Source: Spirochaetota bacterium | GTDB taxonomy: Bacteria > Spirochaetota > Spirochaetia > Treponematales > Treponemataceae | Reading direction: 5' to 3' | Assembly: GCA_022704725.1 (NCBI GenBank) | Contig: JAKJFV010000114.1 | Location: 1-5,927 of the forward strand | DNA length: 5,927 nucleotides | Part shown: positions 4,688 to 5,927 of the stretch, piece by piece | Layout of the letters: each line of letters begins with the position of its first letter | How positions within the stretch are numbered: the first letter of the stretch is position 1 | Notes under the pieces: model-generated | Told to the model about the DNA's origin: nothing | Database searches by the model: none | The model's input: only the letters and a program-made list of their open reading frames with translations | Translations under genes and position numbers: made by a program

Positions 4688-5927
4688 ATGAAAACACAAC
4701 TGATAAAAGACATTTTGGTTTCTAAACCGGACGGAAAAACGGTTACTATCTGCGGTTGGGTCCGTACAAAACGGGATTCTAAGAACTTGTGCTTCATTCA
4801 GGTGAATGACGGCTCTTGTTTTGCTTCTATACAGCTGACCTTTGACCGCGAAAATCAAAATACTCTTAATATAGATGAAGAACTAAAAAAGATTACAACC
4901 GGTGCTTCTGTTAAGGCATTCGGAAAACTCATTGAATCCCCTGCTTCGGGACAGGCAGTAGAAGTAAGCCTTGAAAGCATTGAAGTGTTTGGACAGGCGC
5001 CGGCAGAAACTTACCCGCTCCAAAAAAAAGGGCATTCTATGGAATTTCTCCGGGAAATAGCCCACCTTAGACCGAGGACAAATGCATTCAGTGCTGTTGC
5101 CCGTATGAGAAGCCAGATGGCCTATGCGGTCCATACCTTTTTCCAGGAAAGAGGCTTTCATTATGTGCATACACCTATAATCACTGCAAGCGACTGCGAG
5201 GGTGCAGGTGAAATGTTTCAGGTAACAACGCTGGATCTTGATAAAATAGCAGAAACAGGTATTAAAGCCGGCAAAGGCGGAAAAAAGGAAAGTGAAGCAG
5301 CTCAGCTTGTAGATTATACAAAAGATTTCTTTGGAAAAAGAGCGAGTTTAACGGTATCCGGCCAGCTTGAGGCAGAAACTTATGCAACCGCCCTGTCGAG
5401 GGTGTACACATTCGGTCCGACCTTCCGAGCAGAAAACTCAAACACAACACGGCATTTAGCCGAATTTTGGATGATAGAGCCGGAAATGGCGTTTTTTGAG
5501 CTTGAAGACAATATGGATATTGCCGAAGAGTTCATAAAGTATCTTCTTTCATGGGCATTGGAAAAATGCAGTGAAGATATGAAATTTTTTGATGAGCGTA
5601 TTCAAAAGGGCCTTATTGAAACCTTAAAGCACGTAGTTTCTTCTAATTTTATCCGCTTAACGTATACAGAGGCGGTAAAGGAACTCGAGAAAAATGCAGA
5701 TGCTTTTGAATTTAAGCCGTTCTGGGGATGCGATCTTCAAAGCGAACACGAGAGATATTTAACCGAGAAAGTATATAAGAGGCCCGTTATCCTTACCGAT
5801 TACCCGAAGGAAATTAAGGCTTTTTATATGAAGCTGAACGAAGACGGCAAAACCGTGCGCGCTATGGATATTTTGGTTCCGGGTCTTGGAGAAATCATCG
5901 GCGGCTCAGAGCGCGAAGCAGATTATA
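4688..5927 (+). CDS. asnS: Asparaginyl-tRNA synthetase, partial (C-terminus off right edge)
   Basis: This class II aminoacyl-tRNA synthetase charges tRNA-Asn with asparagine in the cytosol. I translated 413 codons without a stop. By comparison with the E. coli enzyme, recalled from memory, about 65 residues are missing, including class II motif 3. An OB-fold anticodon-binding domain occupies about residues 18-105 (GWVRTKRDSKN at 23-33). Motif 1 is near 151-166 with Pro163. The active-site loop GAGEMFQVTTLD is at 172-183. Motif 2, TFRAENSNTTRHLAEFW (245-261), is of the asparagine type; aspartyl enzymes read FRDED there. The conserved LNEDGKTVRAMDILVPGLGEIIGGSERE stretch lies near the cut end. 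A Lys/Gly-rich loop at about 184-212 seems about 13 residues longer than in E. coli. The start is fixed by an in-frame TAA two codons upstream, and no Shine-Dalgarno sequence precedes it. It is divergent from citrate synthase. Confidence 0.96.
   Translation, partial: MKTQLIKDILVSKPDGKTVTICGWVRTKRDSKNLCFIQVNDGSCFASIQLTFDRENQNTLNIDEELKKITTGASVKAFGKLIESPASGQAVEVSLESIEVFGQAPAETYPLQKKGHSMEFLREIAHLRPRTNAFSAVARMRSQMAYAVHTFFQERGFHYVHTPIITASDCEGAGEMFQVTTLDLDKIAETGIKAGKGGKKESEAAQLVDYTKDFFGKRASLTVSGQLEAETYATALSRVYTFGPTFRAENSNTTRHLAEFWMIEPEMAFFELEDNMDIAEEFIKYLLSWALEKCSEDMKFFDERIQKGLIETLKHVVSSNFIRLTYTEAVKELEKNADAFEFKPFWGCDLQSEHERYLTEKVYKRPVILTDYPKEIKAFYMKLNEDGKTVRAMDILVPGLGEIIGGSEREADY

Noticed and set aside
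4610..5450. Minus-strand open frames opposite asnS and its upstream region
   Set aside because: The plus strand encodes an unbroken, clearly recognisable AsnRS; the antisense frames have no ribosome sites or domains.

Overview
The window is about 6 kb of ordinary, moderately AT-rich bacterial chromosome carrying six protein genes, four complete and one cut at each edge. No RNA gene, insertion sequence, prophage, CRISPR array or origin was found. The asparaginyl-tRNA synthetase looks like those of host-associated spirochaetes (Treponema), judged from memory of the family only. Clostridial Firmicutes are the main alternative. Promoters read as standard sigma-70 type.

From the left, positions 1-2164 hold a three-gene cluster on the minus strand, in the order tetR-type regulator, ABC ATPase, ABC-2 permease (running off the left edge). 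Each gene overlaps the next by an ATGA stop/start, so the three are almost certainly one translationally coupled operon. It has a strong extended -10 promoter (2265-2291), and an 8-bp-arm inverted repeat (2205-2234) lies between promoter and regulator. The simplest reading is a self-regulated export system of the fluoroquinolone-exporter-like ABC-2 type, with unknown substrate.

Positions 2298-3047 (minus) encode a 16S rRNA pseudouridine synthase of the RsuA type. Positions 3181-4548 (minus) encode a complete citrate synthase with all expected catalytic residues. A textbook intrinsic terminator (3112-3145) follows the citrate synthase and separates it from rsuA.

From 4688 to the right edge, on the plus strand, is asparaginyl-tRNA synthetase, lacking only its last part. 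The 139-bp divergent gap between it and citrate synthase holds a near-perfect promoter for citrate synthase, two related TGTA..TACA palindromes about three helical turns apart, and a promoter-like element that directly abuts the asnS start codon.

No clearly undescribed system is visible. The best leads are regulatory: the inverted repeat upstream of tetR, the paired palindromes in the citrate synthase promoter, and signs that asnS and perhaps rsuA are leaderless or nearly so.
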